64,000 bases of DNA. Origin: Syngnathus acus. Its lineage: Eukaryota; Chordata; Actinopteri; Syngnathiformes; Syngnathidae. The stretch covers positions 3,083,501 through 3,147,500 of the forward strand of contig NC_051104.1 in assembly GCF_901709675.1 (NCBI RefSeq), read 5' to 3'. The notes under the pieces were generated by a model, which saw only the letters and a program-made list of their open reading frames with translations, had not been told where the DNA came from and ran no database searches. This document shows, in pieces, positions 25,401 to 37,849 of this stretch. Position 1 is the first letter of the stretch. Every line of letters starts with the position of its first letter. The position numbers and the translations under genes are program-made.

Positions 25401-26828
25401 GGTAGCGGCAAGAAAGCCGCGGTCCCCGACCACGGCGCTTGGTTATTAGCCGGGAACCCAGCGGAGCTCGTTAGAGGGGATGAAGGCCGGCGTGGTAAAT
25501 AAGGTTAATTGGCCACTCTGTCAGATGCTTACACTGACTCGGAACAACTGAAACGTGAAGCCTCACACCCGCCCCGTCCCGTTTGGGATTATTAGCCCCT
25601 GTGACGCCATCGCCGTGGTAATCGCTAGCTTTGTTCTCTTTATTCTACTTGGTTGTGTAAAATGACAACATTACAGAGGAACGTCCAACTCTATCCTAAA
25701 CCTAACCCAAATCCTAACCTCAACGTTAAATATCAGAATCCTCAGAATAGCCACATGGCAACCAAAAGTAGTGACAGCATTTATTAAGACGTTAGAAGAT
25801 ATCCAAGCAGATCTTGACCACCACCCGAGTAGTTATTTCTCAGTTGGTAGCAGTAGAGCTGGCGTTTAGTCACGTTCACCTTTCATCCAGAACTAAAGCA
25901 GGACATGGGGACGTTTGCTAGGAACAGACAATGGACAAATCAGTGAGACAGAGATGACAACGGTGCGTGGCCAGGGAGGTCGCTACGGGTGGGCGTGTCA
26001 GCAAAAAATAGCCCTGCTGTTCTGCGGGATGTCTAATTATCGTCTCCCGCCTGAGCTTACCTTAATGATAGAGCACAAGAGCAAAGTGCGGAATAAACGA
26101 TGCGCTTTAAGTCATCTGGAAGTTTGTTCCGGTCGGTCAGCCTTTTGTAAACTTTTTAAGAAGCCACGGACCCCTTCGGCACCCCCCTGCAGAGTCGCTG
26201 CAGCCGAGGAGGTGTACGCTACATATTTCACATCAAACATTGCAAATGACGCTTTTAATCTCACCCCCTGGAGGGTATCCCCGCTTTGGGAATCCCTGCA
26301 GGAGATCAATGTATCATAAGCCGCTTTCACACCGGCCATCCAAGGCAGTTTTTTCCAGGTTAAAGTCGACTGTAATTTTCCGACAAAGTAGCAGAAGCGT
26401 AACAGCGTGACGCTTAAACGCTCGGGACTCACCGGCCACGGTCATTTGTATTGAAAGCAATTGTCCCAGACTGATGAGGGTCAGCAATTATCTCCATTTT
26501 AGGGACGTTGGCTCTGAAAGAACAAGCCGAAAAATGCGTTCCCGTACGTCAGGGTGGCAAAGGTGCGAGTTAAATTTACCGTGATTACCGTGAGACTAAC
26601 GATCCAGTACAAGCGCTGCCCCAGATTGACCCCTCGGATCGACTCGTGTACTAGATTGCAGAACTATTCAGAGTCTTCATCATGTAAACCGCATGTACCA
26701 TCCTCTGTGTAAAGGAGATGGATATAGCAATTAGCAGAGGGGAAAATAAAGCGATTATAATTGCACGTTCGCAGCTTTGAATATACGGACATCAAGGCTC
26801 CTGTTTCTTTTTACACTGCCGCTAACTA

Positions 26829-27186
26829 TCCATCCATTTTCTGAACCGCTTAGTCCCCACGGGGGTCGCGGGAGTGCTGGAGCCTATCCCAGCCGTCATC
26901 GGGCAGTAGGCGGGGGACACCCTGAACCGGTTGCCAGCCAATCGCAGGGCACACGGAGACAAACAACCATTTGCACTCGCACTCACACCTAGGGACAATT
27001 TGGAGTCTTCAATCGGCCTACCAAGCATGTTTTTGGGATGTGGGAGGAAACCGGAGTGCCCGGAGAAAACCCACGCGGGCCCGGGGAGAACATGCAAACT
27101 CCACACAGGGAGGGCCGGAGGTGGAATCGAACCCGCACCCTCCCAACTGTGAGGCGGACGTGCTACCCAGTGCGCCACCGAGCCGC
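26829..27186 (-). mobile_element. tRNA-derived SINE, full length, copy A (358 bp)
   Basis: Read on the minus strand, it begins GGCGGCTCGGTGGCGCACTG (box A region TGGCGCACTGGG) and has a perfect RNA polymerase III box B, GGTTCGATTCC (27123-27133). The body contains GTTTGCATGTTCTCCCC, and the 3' end is an ATGG-type tail next to 26829. The insertion is flanked by a perfect 13-bp target duplication, ctgccgctaacta (26816-26828 and 27187-27199). The family is very common in percomorph fish. Confidence 0.9.
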
Positions 27187-27199
27187 CTGCCGCTAACTA

Positions 27200-30100
27200 A
27201 TCAAATGGAAAGTATGATTGGACGGGAGGGGGACGGCTGCCCTCATGGGCCCGAGACTTTCTGCTGCTCTGCCTAATGGCAAAAGACAGCTCATTAAAAG
27301 GTCTTGTCTGGTGGGAAACGTATCCCACTCAAGCGACGGCAGGATTTCCAAAATGGGTGAGGACGATACCGCCATGACGTTTCGCTATGGATTGCTAAAA
27401 GGAGGACAAAGTCACGGGAAACAACCGGAACCCAGACTTTCTTTGAAGCCTTCGATGAGGAGGCAATTGACATGAAATGTGACCCATTAGTTCCGGTTTT
27501 GTATTTCCTTGTTTGCACCAACCGCATTCATGTACTCATGAGGTTTGCATCTCGGCGGAAATGAACCCAGCAGACCTTTTTTTCCTCCCTATTAGCTGAT
27601 CCGCCTTTGGAGCTAATGAAGCATCACCGAGTTGTGGGTCGGTTCCAGGCGAGCCGTACTACCTCTGATGAAAATGGTCCTCCAACTACCTCCGCCCCCC
27701 TCGGCGCAGCCCACCAGCTGGAAAGTTTCAGCCAAACTCACTTCTTGATGGGAGTGTCAAAGGGCGACCTGATTTAATGCAAAAAGAAGTAAAAAGCGCT
27801 GGACTGTGGATGCGGCAGTGGACTAGTGCCTTCAAAATGTCCTTTCCCCCTCTGGCTAGTATATAATGCTGCTATTTAAAAACCCTTTTGCTTTCCTCCC
27901 CAAGGTTCACAGTTTGATATTTTCTGAACGCTACCATCAGCATCACTCCATCTCCAATGCCAAACCATTCAGTCCGTTGGATTATATTTAATTACATTGA
28001 ACTTCATGTTTCATTCCAGTTATTCTGCCATACAATTCAATCCAATTTCAGTACATATAATTTATATTCAGTTGACAGGTTGCGTAATACTTTTCTTCTC
28101 CGCTACCATATCAATTTGAAAATGGCCTAAATGCAAGCAGGCTGTAACGATGAAAATCTTCCTCCATGATTATTTTCCGGTTTGATCTTGGTATTTCTTA
28201 AAAACTATATTTGACAATATGTATCAAGTCAAGCTAAAGGGCTAGCTAGAACCCCGCCTCAACTAAGCTAATGCTAATGAACACTGACCTTGAGTTCTCG
28301 CGATGCGACCATTTTTTGTGATCTCACCGCAATAAATCCCAAGTCAAACTGCATGAGCACTCACGTTAAAAATTCGACAACGAGAAATGGGAAGACTTTG
28401 AGTGCCGGGAACAAAAGCTCATAAAACCGCCGCTCATTTAATCAGCGATGGATGGAGGGGGACGCATCAGCGGGACTCCCCAAAGGCAGAAGGCGTGCGG
28501 CTGATCATAAATCAATAGTTGGCCATAAAGCGCCAATGCTAAAGAGGCGATTGACAGAAACATGCACTTTGTAATGTCGGGCCTGCAGCGATGGAGAGAG
28601 CGGCGAGGAAAAACAAGATGTGCCGTGATTATTCCTGCTAATGTTATCGCTTTAATGAATTGCAACATTTTGGGGCACATTTCTCGGGGGCGCCGACTTC
28701 AGCGGTTTGATGATTCACTTTGAGTCCAAGTGCAATTTTCTCATTGTGACACATTGCTGAACTTTTTTTTGCCCTCTCTATTGTTTTGAAAAACTTTGCC
28801 CATTACTGTCCTGGAGCAAAGCGATCTTTCCAACCAACACCTAGCGATACTCTTTTTAAAGATTTCCATGCTCCTGCATTTGGATTGTGGATGGCCTTAG
28901 CACACACTCCTCATATTCAATTCAATTAGCCACTGCTGAGATATATTTAAAAGAAAAATCGCTGAGCCTTGTAAGGGCGTTCGGGGAGGGGGCGGGGCTT
29001 TAAGTCTCGTTCTCACAATCAATTCAAACGCTAGCAGGCTTCAATTGATTGAGCTCTTTCAAGGGTTGCGTTTGAACAATGATGCATTACGTAGCTTTGT
29101 TCCCCTCTTCGCCAGCGCAGACGTATGGATAAATAATCGGGCCCGATTCATCGCGGCGGCCATTGTCCTGGCTCGCCCCCCGCTAACGAGAACCCGTCAG
29201 CCAAAGCCAGACTTAATTAAGCGGCGCGCCTTTTGTCCGAGAAGGCTGGATGGAAGATCTAAAGCGGCCTTAGATGAGATTTCCCTTGCCTTTATGACTC
29301 GAATTACACCGATTATATCGACTGTATTGATGCAGATGCTCACAGGCCACTTTATTAGGTACATTGTGTAATTAGTGGATACAAGACGAGTTCCGCTAAC
29401 ACGGGTTAGCAACTCGAGCAGGTGAGAGGAGGCATCGAGTCATGATTGTGTTTTATTGTTATTTTGTTTTCGGAGGAGGTTCCTCCACTGGTGTCCATTC
29501 TGAATGCTAAAAGGAGGAAGAAGCAGCGGATGTCCTTGACTTGCAGAATAGTCATTAGCTCAATCATAGCCTCACTCTCGTTATTATATGAATCATTTAA
29601 AGAGTCAAATTTCTGCTCGGGAATATCGCCGGCCGACGTCCTTGATGGTTTCATATTTTACGTCGTCGTTGGAGGCGGCGGGGCAGAGAGCAGCCTGCCC
29701 CCTGCTTACTTTTATTCACTAGTCATATTCATTTTCTTTTTTATGCCTCCTTTTTTAATTTAAAAAGATAATTGCTTTACATGAGCTGCCGCTAAATTGT
29801 GCTTTGATTAAACTTTGTGATTTCACAGGCAGGGAGAAGGGAACCTTTACCTTTTTCATTCATTTGCATGAAATGTATTGTCAGGGAAGTCGAACTGCAT
29901 CTTTTATGTTACCATTGTCTGTGAAACTGAAGCTTACACATAAAATATACAATGATCAATTTAATGGCGGCTAATAAGTTAAAATGAATTTTTTAATTCG
30001 CTTGGCAGACATGCTGTTGCCGTGGCGACACACTAAGAGAACAGGCAGATGCTGTTTTTGAGGCTCTAAGAGAGAAAGTCCTCCACATATTTTAACTTCT

Positions 30101-30738
30101 TGAGATTTGATCGACTTCAAACTTTAGGTGCATCTCCAAACGTTGCATTCGTCAAGACAGCAGTATTGGAATCATCTGGCCTTACCATCATATAATACTT
30201 TTAATATTCTCTGTTGGTGCATACACACGTGTTGCTTCCACTCAGTCAAGAACTCATTAATTACAATTACCAGCAAAAAAAAAAAAAGGGCGCCACCAGC
30301 GTTGCCTTCATCACCGTCATTTGTCAAATCAAACTTGGCAGGCAGAGATTTTATTTTCTTCAAGGGCCCTCGCTAATTAAAAAAAAAAAAGCTCCTGGCA
30401 AACAAAGCTGCTCGCTTGAGCACACGTTGAAGCGTTTGCGCTCTCGCCATGAATTAAGATTTTGCCCCAAATGCTCGTTAAAAGGTATTCATTGATAGAT
30501 ATTCAAGCACAGCACCAGAAATTCTCGACGGGAGGTGCTCGTTAAAAAACATTGCACATTTCAGACCTCGACTGCAACTGGAATGCATTAAAAGACCTTT
30601 GACCTATCAAGTCTTGGATTCCAGTAGTATTCAATAATCCGAGATTTCTTTCGCTGATTATTTTGATCTATGAATCTTTTGACTGCATTATGAGATCTTT
30701 GTACTACATGAAATATACCGTTTTAATAATTGTAAGTA
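27200..30738. other. Intergenic, nothing recognised
   Basis: Unique-looking sequence with short homopolymer runs only. Confidence 0.55.
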
Positions 30739-30909
30739 CCGTAATTTTCGGACTATAAGTCGCGTTTTATTTTCATAGTTTGGGTGGGGGGGCGACTTAT
30801 ACTCAGGAGCGATTTATATACATATATATGGGTTTTTTTTCACTTTTTTGGGCATTTTATGGCTGGTGCGACTTATACTCCGGTGCGACTTATAGTCCGA
30901 AAATTACGG
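30739..30909. mobile_element. Foldback MITE, GTCGC class, copy 7 (171 bp)
   Basis: The inverted repeats begin CCGTAATTTTCGGACTATAA and match over the first 25 bases. TA flanks both sides (30737-30738, 30910-30911). The interior has two more GTGCGACTTATA units. Confidence 0.85.
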
Positions 30910-30911
30910 TA

Positions 30912-33126
30912 CGTCCTTCATAACGGTAAAACTCCAGAGGTCGATATTGTGCATTCCGACACGATTGACAACTGTCACACAACTGAAGACCGTAATCCAT
31001 TAAAAAAAAAGAAAACCCCCAAAATGAAGGTTTTTTCCTAAAGCGTTAGCATCTAAGGTGCGTCTCCTGTTTTCCATTCATGACAAAGTTGAGGCAGTTT
31101 GATGACGTGTTTTACGGCGCAGAATGAGGACGTTTGCGTTGTGCCGAGATTACTTCCATCAATCACCCGAAGCACGCACTTTCCTGCCCATAAAATAGCA
31201 ACCGGGCTTTATTTATGCATGCGTGTATGTTGCGGGCCGAGCACACCTGGCAATAAGAGGCTGGCAGTGATAAATATCCACCAAGGTCCGCTTTTGTATT
31301 TGTTTTTTTTTTTTACGTCGGGAAATTCATAGCGTCAGTACACACAGCAAGGAGGACGCATCATGATTGAATGGGCGACTTTTCACTTTCTTCTGATCCT
31401 AGTCAGCAAAGGTCCGATTATCGATTATCCTCAATCGAAAGCAGCCAGTACCAGCGATCGAACTCAATGAATCAAAATTTTGCCTCCAGACGCTCCTCGA
31501 AAATTGGAAATGATCGTAAATGTTGTCCAATGGATACGATTATCCTGTTGCAATTTATTTATTTTTCCTCCCAAAGCATGACTATCTGGGGAATGACCGT
31601 TACAACAGAGTTTGTACTAAAAAAAAAAAAAAACAACTTCGGCTGTTTAATGTACTCTTCTCTGAGTGATCTCAAAAGTTCTCTTTCAAGTCCGGCGGAG
31701 GGATCAAGCGGAACATTTTTAAGTACTTAATCCCCCATTTTGGAGCGGGCCGCTCGGTATCTGCTTAATTTCCGCCAGCGAGACGTTCCTAATTGTCCCG
31801 CTCGTCGGCTCAGGCACATTTGAAGACCCCCGCTCGAGACCAATAGAGTCAGGGATGGAAAATATGTCCAATTAAGTCATTACCATACCTTTGAGTCACA
31901 AGCTTCTTCCTCTTACTTTTTTTTTTTTTAACATTGCCTGCCAGGTCACGCTATGTGAGGATTCTTTAATTAAATTTGCTGTGAATGAACTTTTCTGCAA
32001 ATAAAAGTTGTATTAGTGCTCATTTGGAACGTCATGAGTATGAAAGCAAAGGCAAGCCTCGGGCAAATAAAGCAAATGAACGATTAGTGTTCATTTTCGT
32101 GCCGTGTTTGCGACTGGGTAGACTGACTCGGGATTTGATTGCACCCCCCCCGGCACATCTGACCATTTGCTGACAGAAAGTAAACTAGACTTAAGACCGC
32201 GTGAGACCAGGTCTAAGTTGCGGCGCAGGTGGCCATTTTAGCGTATTTTGTTGGACTTCATCATGTTCCATTCCATGCCGTAAGGATTTATTTGGGAGCC
32301 GCGCAGAGTTTAAAGATCACTGATTGTAGCGTCAGATCAAATATTAGCGAACGCCGCCGTCACCGTTGAACATCGTCGAGCGTCCGTGTTTTGAATTTCA
32401 AGTTAAAAGCGGCTCCAACGACGAAGACCTCCCATCAAATATTGATTGTGCCGAGCTCCCCAATTTATCCGAGCGCATTTTACAAGAAATCGTGTCTGTA
32501 TTTATTCGATTCCTATCGCAGTTCCCCGCCGCCGCCGTCAGGCCTCTGGAGGGGGTGAAGAAAAACCTGCCTGAGGAGGAAGCCAGGACTTTTATTTTCA
32601 ACTTTTCATCTGTGTCGCTGCGCCATATAGGCACTTCTCCCGGGAGACGGAGCGGAACATGCCACACAAAGCCATAAGCCGACGCATCTCTCGGAGGCAT
32701 TTACAGAAATTTAGAATTCAAATAGCGCCGTTTTTATTGCTAGCGACAGCTGACACACGGGCGTACGCTTTACATACTGCTGCCTTGCGCACAAAGCTAA
32801 AACAATCAAAGAACGCTGCTGCGGGGAATGCCATTAAAAGCTACAGATGGACGCAAAACGTGCAACAAGCGCACGGGCCGACCCGTTTGCTGGCAAGATT
32901 GAGCACAAGTGGTGAATGATGATGCAACCTGCATTTTACTGCAAGGGACGGTATTTTTTTTCCATGGCTGCTGATTTTTTTTCCCTCTGTTCTGTAAAAA
33001 AACATACCAAGTTTTATCATATCAAATATTCAGCCATGATGTAATAAACATAAAATGGGAATATGCGTGGGGGCAATGCAAGACTTACAAAAGACATTCT
33101 CTTTCATGCACTATAAGCTGCTGTAC
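30912..33126. other. Intergenic, nothing recognised
   Basis: Unique-looking sequence with A and T runs near 31310, 31620 and 31920. Open frames of up to 119 codons show no family resemblance. Confidence 0.55.
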
Positions 33127-33128
33127 TA

Positions 33129-33419
33129 CCGTATTTTCCGGACTATAAGGAGCACCTAAAAACCTCAAATTTTCTCAAAAGCCGACAGTGCGCCTTATAG
33201 TCTAGTGCGGCTTATATATGGACCAAATTCCGGCCCGCGGGCCAAATGCGTTGTGTGATATTAACATTATTGATATATTGTTATTGTTTTCACTATTTCA
33301 AGTTATTATATTGTGATTGCATTAATGGTGCACCTTATAGTCCGGTGCGCCTTATATATGGACAAAGTTTTAAAATGGGCCGTTCATTGAAGGTGCGCCT
33401 TATAGTCCGGAAAATACGA
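33129..33419 (+). mobile_element. Foldback MITE, copy 8 (about 291 bp)
   Basis: The left end is CCGTATTTTCCGGACTAT with TA at 33127-33128. The right end is changed (aaaatacgata), so the last bases and target site are unclear. The interior has ccggcccgcgggccaaatgcg (hAT-like) and a segment shared with copy 13 (gtgatattaac to gcattaa). Confidence 0.8.
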
Positions 33420-33924
33420 TATTCGTCAATTTTGATAGAAGTTAAAAAAAATATGCCCGTGTGTGTTTGCTTGTGTTGCTGCTCTGTTTGTGTGCAGAGT
33501 AGTTATAACACTTAAAATGTTCGTTTCCGACTTTTCTAATCCGACATAGAGGGGGGTTTAGTTTGGTGGGGGGGATGCCCGGCCGACTGAACATCATGTG
33601 TCCATCCTGCACTTCCTGTGAACTGAGTGGCTAAATGCATGAATCCGATAAATATTTAACGCGTGCACTCAACATTTCTATTGTCACGAGGTCAGGGCCG
33701 GCCTCTTCTTTAGAAAGATTCTCCCTTTAGTGACATCTAAAGTGCATTTGATAAGCCGACCAAAGCTGGACATTTGGCCCATAAATAAAACATAGTGTCA
33801 ATTTCACAAAGAAAGCAATCCTAAGCTGCTCTGTGCCCGTCAAACTTGGAATAGTGCGAAGAAGTGACATTTCAAAGTGGCTTTTATTTTGGAAGGATGT
33901 CCCGCACGCAACATGCTAGAAATT

Positions 33925-34155
33925 AGCACTGGTTAGCACCTCACAATTAGGAGGGTGCGGGTTCGATTTCACCTCCGGCCCTCCCTGTGTGGAGTTTGCA
34001 TGTTCTCCCCGTGCCTGCATGGGTTTTCTCCGGGCACTCCGATTTCCTCCCACATCCCAGTGCGACTGCGGATGGTTGTGAGTCTTATAGCTCCGGCAGC
34101 ATTTGCTTCATTCCCAGCTCCTTCGTGAACAATAGGCTGGCAGCGAACCCGCCGT
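33925..34155 (+). mobile_element. Truncated and internally rearranged SINE, same family
   Basis: On the + strand, 33925-34058 matches the SINE head from just after box A (agcactggttagcacc) through box B (GGTTCGATTTC, one change, 33959-33969) to ttcctcccacatccc. The central body is then replaced by unrelated sequence. A short tail-like match (caataggctggcagcgaacc) follows at about 34129-34148. This is an old copy. Confidence 0.7.
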
Positions 34156-34754
34156 CGCCACCGCACCACGTGGACCTGAAACGACAGCGTGTGATGGGTT
34201 GGGAGCGAAAATCCGTTTGTGTTTAAGCACATCTGCCGGTTGGCCACATTCTGGGAATTCAGAGCATAATCGCCCCGCTAGTGCCATGGAGGGAGATAAA
34301 TCCACGGTCGCTGGCAAGCGGCCGCCCCCTCTCGTAGGCACATCCAAGTTGGAACGTCGCCGGTGCCAATGGGACTGAGCGGGACGCTTTGCCCGGACAC
34401 GCCGATAGAAAGACTGTTTGTGGCACACTTCCCGCGGGGAACGCCTAACCTGCATTCACATGTGCTGATTATCTTTTGCATGCCTGTGAAAACGCCTCAT
34501 GTAGGAATTCATCTTACACCTTAATTGGAATTTGGATTGGCAATCTGAATCTGATGAGAGGCCAAACAAGACAACCGGAACAGTCCAGCTGAGATGGATT
34601 CAATTGCCTGAAAATGAACGCGAATATTCAACATTTAAAGAGTTGAAAATGGATTTGTACGTGATTTCAAATCAGAATTTGTAAATTGAGAGGATTTTTT
34701 ATTTACATGGGCATTAAAATTTGAATATGTTAAGTTTTTTTTTTTTTTTTGTAA

Positions 34755-35090
34755 GGTGAGAAGCTCGGTCCTTCGGGAGAAACTCGGAGTAGAGCTGCTG
34801 CTCCTCCACGTTGAGAGGAGCCAGATGAGGTGGCTCGGGCATCTCATCAGGATGCCTCCTGGACGCCTCCCTGGGGAGGTGTTCCGGGCATGTCCCACCG
34901 GTAGGAGACCCCGTGGACGACCCAGGACGCGCTGGAGAGACTATGTCTCTCAGCAGGCCTGGGAACGTCTTGGGATCCCCCGGGATGAGCTAGATGAAGT
35001 GGTTGGGGAGAGGGAAGTCTGGGAGTCCCTCCTAAAGTTGCTGCCCCCGCGACCCAACCCCGGAATAGCGGAAGAAGATGGATGGATGAA
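34755..35090 (+). mobile_element. LINE ORF2 C-terminal fragment, 5'-truncated
   Basis: An open frame reads LLHVERSQMRWLGHLIRMP, then GRRPRGRPRTRWRDYV and a LLPPRPNPG-type end. This is the region downstream of reverse transcriptase found at the 3' end of several fish LINE families (Rex1, L2 or CR1-like; I cannot decide). The copy ends GGAAGAAGATGGATGGATG. It has no reverse transcriptase or endonuclease and is a dead 5'-truncated insertion. aagttttt occurs on both sides and may be the target duplication. Confidence 0.75.
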
Positions 35091-36074
35091 GTTTTTGAAT
35101 TTTAAAATGACTTGTAAAAATGACTTTTTAATCTTCCATTTAGAGTATAAAATTAAGATTTTGAAATTCAAAAGGAATTTGGAATTGAGTTGAATGCAAG
35201 CGGCCTCCAACTCGACACCTTGGCAACTCCCTCCCCCTTCCCCTGCGGGCAGTCCTCGTTCAATATGTCGCCTTGCGCCCGAAGGCACAGCGCTCCGTCT
35301 GCACTGTACTTAATGTGTTTCCCAAATGTGGCATGCCGCGTGCACGCCGCCGCCGCCCCGAAGCAATATGGCCTCATTTTGCCGGCCTTGGCTTAGGGCG
35401 TCAGCGCGGGTTGATTAGCCGCTGATCAAATTGGTACATCATCCAAAGTTTTGAGACGCAGCTTGGCCTCCACCTGCAGCAAACGTGACCTCATTTTGTG
35501 CGGCCGACAATTTAGACACTTTTTGCAGACAGGGCCTGATGGGACTCCAAATCAAATTTCCCCTTTTTTACCCCCCCTTCCTCCTCCCGCCGGGATGATA
35601 TTTTTCATCCGTGAAATTACATTTTTCCGTCGGGTGTCTTAAATAGCAGTTGGCAATATTCGAGGAGCTTGATGAGGTGATCGTGCAACCTGCATCGTCA
35701 CACTTGCTTCAATTAGCGGAAATAGAGGCCCCGCCATCGTATTTTTCAAACAATAAGGTGCAGTGGATTACTTTCGCTCAGGGTGGGGTCTCCACGTGTA
35801 CCCTTCAAATCTCCAAAGCTTCCCCTGGGACGAGTCGGGATGGTCGAGAGCTTCACGGTGCAGAGAGAGGAGGCACCCTGCCGATCGCATTAGCGCCCCG
35901 CGGCCAAATTGGAGCTGCACCTGAGCCGCTCTCAAAAACACTGAAAAGCCCCACCTCAAGCCCCCAACCCACTCCCCCCCACCCTCACCCATCCATCCGA
36001 TGTTTATTTCAGAGGACAAAGGAAAGCATCAATCGTTGACTTTCGAGATTCAAAATTCTGTTGGTATTGTGAAT
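35091..36074. other. Intergenic, nothing recognised
   Basis: GC-rich in parts (35210-35400), with no gene or repeat identified. Confidence 0.5.
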
Positions 36075-36198
36075 TGGATGGATGGATGGATGGATGGATG
36101 GATGGATGGATGGATGGATGGATGGATGGATGGATGGATGGATGGATGGATGGATGGATGGATGGATGGATGGATGGATGGATGGATGGATGGATGGT
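36075..36198. repeat. GGAT microsatellite, about 31 units
   Basis: An uninterrupted GGAT/GATG tetranucleotide tract of 124 bp. Its open frames encode WMDG or SIHP repeats and are not genes. The same tetranucleotide ends the LINE fragment about 1 kb to the left. Confidence 0.95.
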
Positions 36199-37439
36199 TT
36201 AGCGTCGTGTGTACCTAATGTTGTGTCCATGAAGCCGAATTGTTGACATCATTTTAGCGTCGGGTTCTTTGTCATGCTTTTTCTTTCCTGTTTTCTCCAC
36301 CGTGTTTGATGACCTTCAATGAAATGTCAGTCGATCTCCAGCGTGGACGCACGGCAACACGTTATTTCACATTTATTTATTCCGCAACGGCCTGGCCGGA
36401 CTGACGCCTGACTACAAGCGTCAGTTCCACCTCTGGCTTAGTCCGGCCGTTGCCAAGAGGATTAAAAGCAGGAGTCCTCTCCTCTCAGCCATCTGGCCGA
36501 GCCTGATCCCGCCATCGCACGGCCACATTTAAATACAGCTTTCGGCGCCCTTTTTGGATCGGCCGAGCGGCGGCCTTTTACGAGCGCTCGGCGCCAGACG
36601 CGGCCAGGTTTGTATTTATTTTGTTTGTAATTGTGTCGGCGCTCTGCCGGCCGGGCTGCGAGGTGGAAATAGCATAACGAGGGCAAAGCGCCCTCATCTG
36701 TACGCTTATTTGCCATCCGGGACGACGCCGGATGGCGTTCGGCGAAGCGCAGACCTCCGATAAAAAAAGCTGCGGCGTTTTGCGATGTTATTAGAGCGTT
36801 GGTTTATTTGTTTTGCTTGTTCATTGCGTAATCGTACATTTGCTACTGAATGTAAAGGATGTGTACGAGTAAATAGTACAGACGCCATTAGGCCACCACA
36901 ATCAGTTCTTTCGCTGGCTTTTGACAACAGAAATATAAACAAACGGGTTGTAAAATAACATCAAGTCAAAGGTTATCAAATGACACCTCGTGCTGAGTGC
37001 TTTCTTCCTTTTCCGTGTCACAAAGTGGAATTCAACAGCTCTATCTTTTTGACGCCTCAAATAAGAGAACGAAAACGCTAATGGCCGAGTAACCTTTTCC
37101 GCTGAGTCACGTGCATTATGTCCAAATGGTCCTTTTTTTTTAAAGTTTGGCCTTCTTTAGACAGCAAATGATTGATTATGATGAAGTATCAATGATGTCC
37201 TAGTTGGGTCCTTTTGGGACTTTGGCGAAGTTTGACTCGTCATTGACTCAGCGTCATTGCAAAACATCAATATTGTGTTATACTGCTGAACCATCATGTG
37301 CACTTTTTTTTTTATTGTACTATATTGCCAAATCGACAAAGTCTCGATAGTAATATCCGTAGTTTCACTATATTGGCTTACATTTGAACCTAATTGCCTC
37401 TGTGTGCAGACAAAAGCTAATCGCCTAAAGGACCACTTG
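36199..37439. other. Upstream flank of candidate promoter, GC-rich island with two hairpins
   Basis: The part at about 36380-36750 is GC-rich with many CpG. It contains perfect inverted repeats at 36679-36695 and 36712-36736. No gene is seen. It could be distal regulatory sequence or an alternative promoter. Confidence 0.35.
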
Positions 37440-37560
37440 CAAGTCACTGGGGTGGGGGTGTGTGCGCGCGCGTGGACCACTAAGCTGCATTGGAGGTGTG
37501 TGCATCTTCTTTTCTCGCTCTCTCCCCCTCTCTCTCTCTCTCCCCCACATGCACGCGCAG
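37440..37560 (+). promoter_or_regulatory. Candidate promoter region with CT-rich initiator-like tract
   Basis: The stretch has GT-rich and CG-alternating sequence (about 37449-37472), then a CT repeat at about 37517-37546 and a CG-containing end. It directly precedes the candidate noncoding exon. CT-rich, TATA-less sequence is common at neuronal cadherin promoters. No TATA box is seen at a fitting distance. This call is inference from composition and position. Confidence 0.3.
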
Positions 37561-37849
37561 GCTCTCCGGCTCAGTCGTCGGTCTGCAGAGCGCGAGTGCA
37601 GCACGCCACTTAAATCTGCTCACGGCTCTCCAACACGCAGCCACGCGTTGTGACAGTGGCGGTCGCGTCCACTGCGCGTGGAGTGTCCCCCCGGAGGAGA
37701 GGACGACCAGGTTGGGAATTAAACAAGAAGAAGGAGAGCGAGGGACGAAGACGAGGAGGAGGGGGAGGAGAAAACCTCAGCGGCCAGTTTTCGGAGGAGA
37801 CTTTGCAGGACCAAGTCGGGCTCTTTGGAATTTACGTGCTCATCGGGGG
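37561..37849 (+). other. cdh12: Candidate 5' noncoding exon of the cadherin gene
   Basis: A GC-rich, purine-rich stretch ends at a near-consensus splice donor (GGGG/GTAAGTC, GT at 37850). It has no convincing long coding frame, as expected for a noncoding first exon. Its left edge is uncertain. A CT-rich tract followed by gcgcag at 37560 could be a splice acceptor, making this an internal UTR exon of 289 nt; alternatively transcription starts somewhere in or just before the CT tract. The link to the exon at 51025 is inferred from order and strand only. Confidence 0.4.

Larger units (their letters stand above)
18481..26815. other. Intergenic, nothing but small repeats
   Basis: Contains the telomere-like tract, the TA repeat and a strong hairpin at 25244-25278. 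No gene recognised on either strand. Confidence 0.5.

Noticed and set aside
27123-27133. tRNA gene, because of a perfect box B
   Set aside because: The sequence continues as a SINE body with target duplications, and no tRNA cloverleaf with acceptor stem is complete.
34756-35193. 145-codon open frame as a host gene
   Set aside because: It matches the C-terminal part of LINE ORF2 and runs out into unrelated sequence.
36000-36230. Open frames encoding WMDG (plus) and SIHP (minus) repeats
   Set aside because: They are translations of the GGAT microsatellite.
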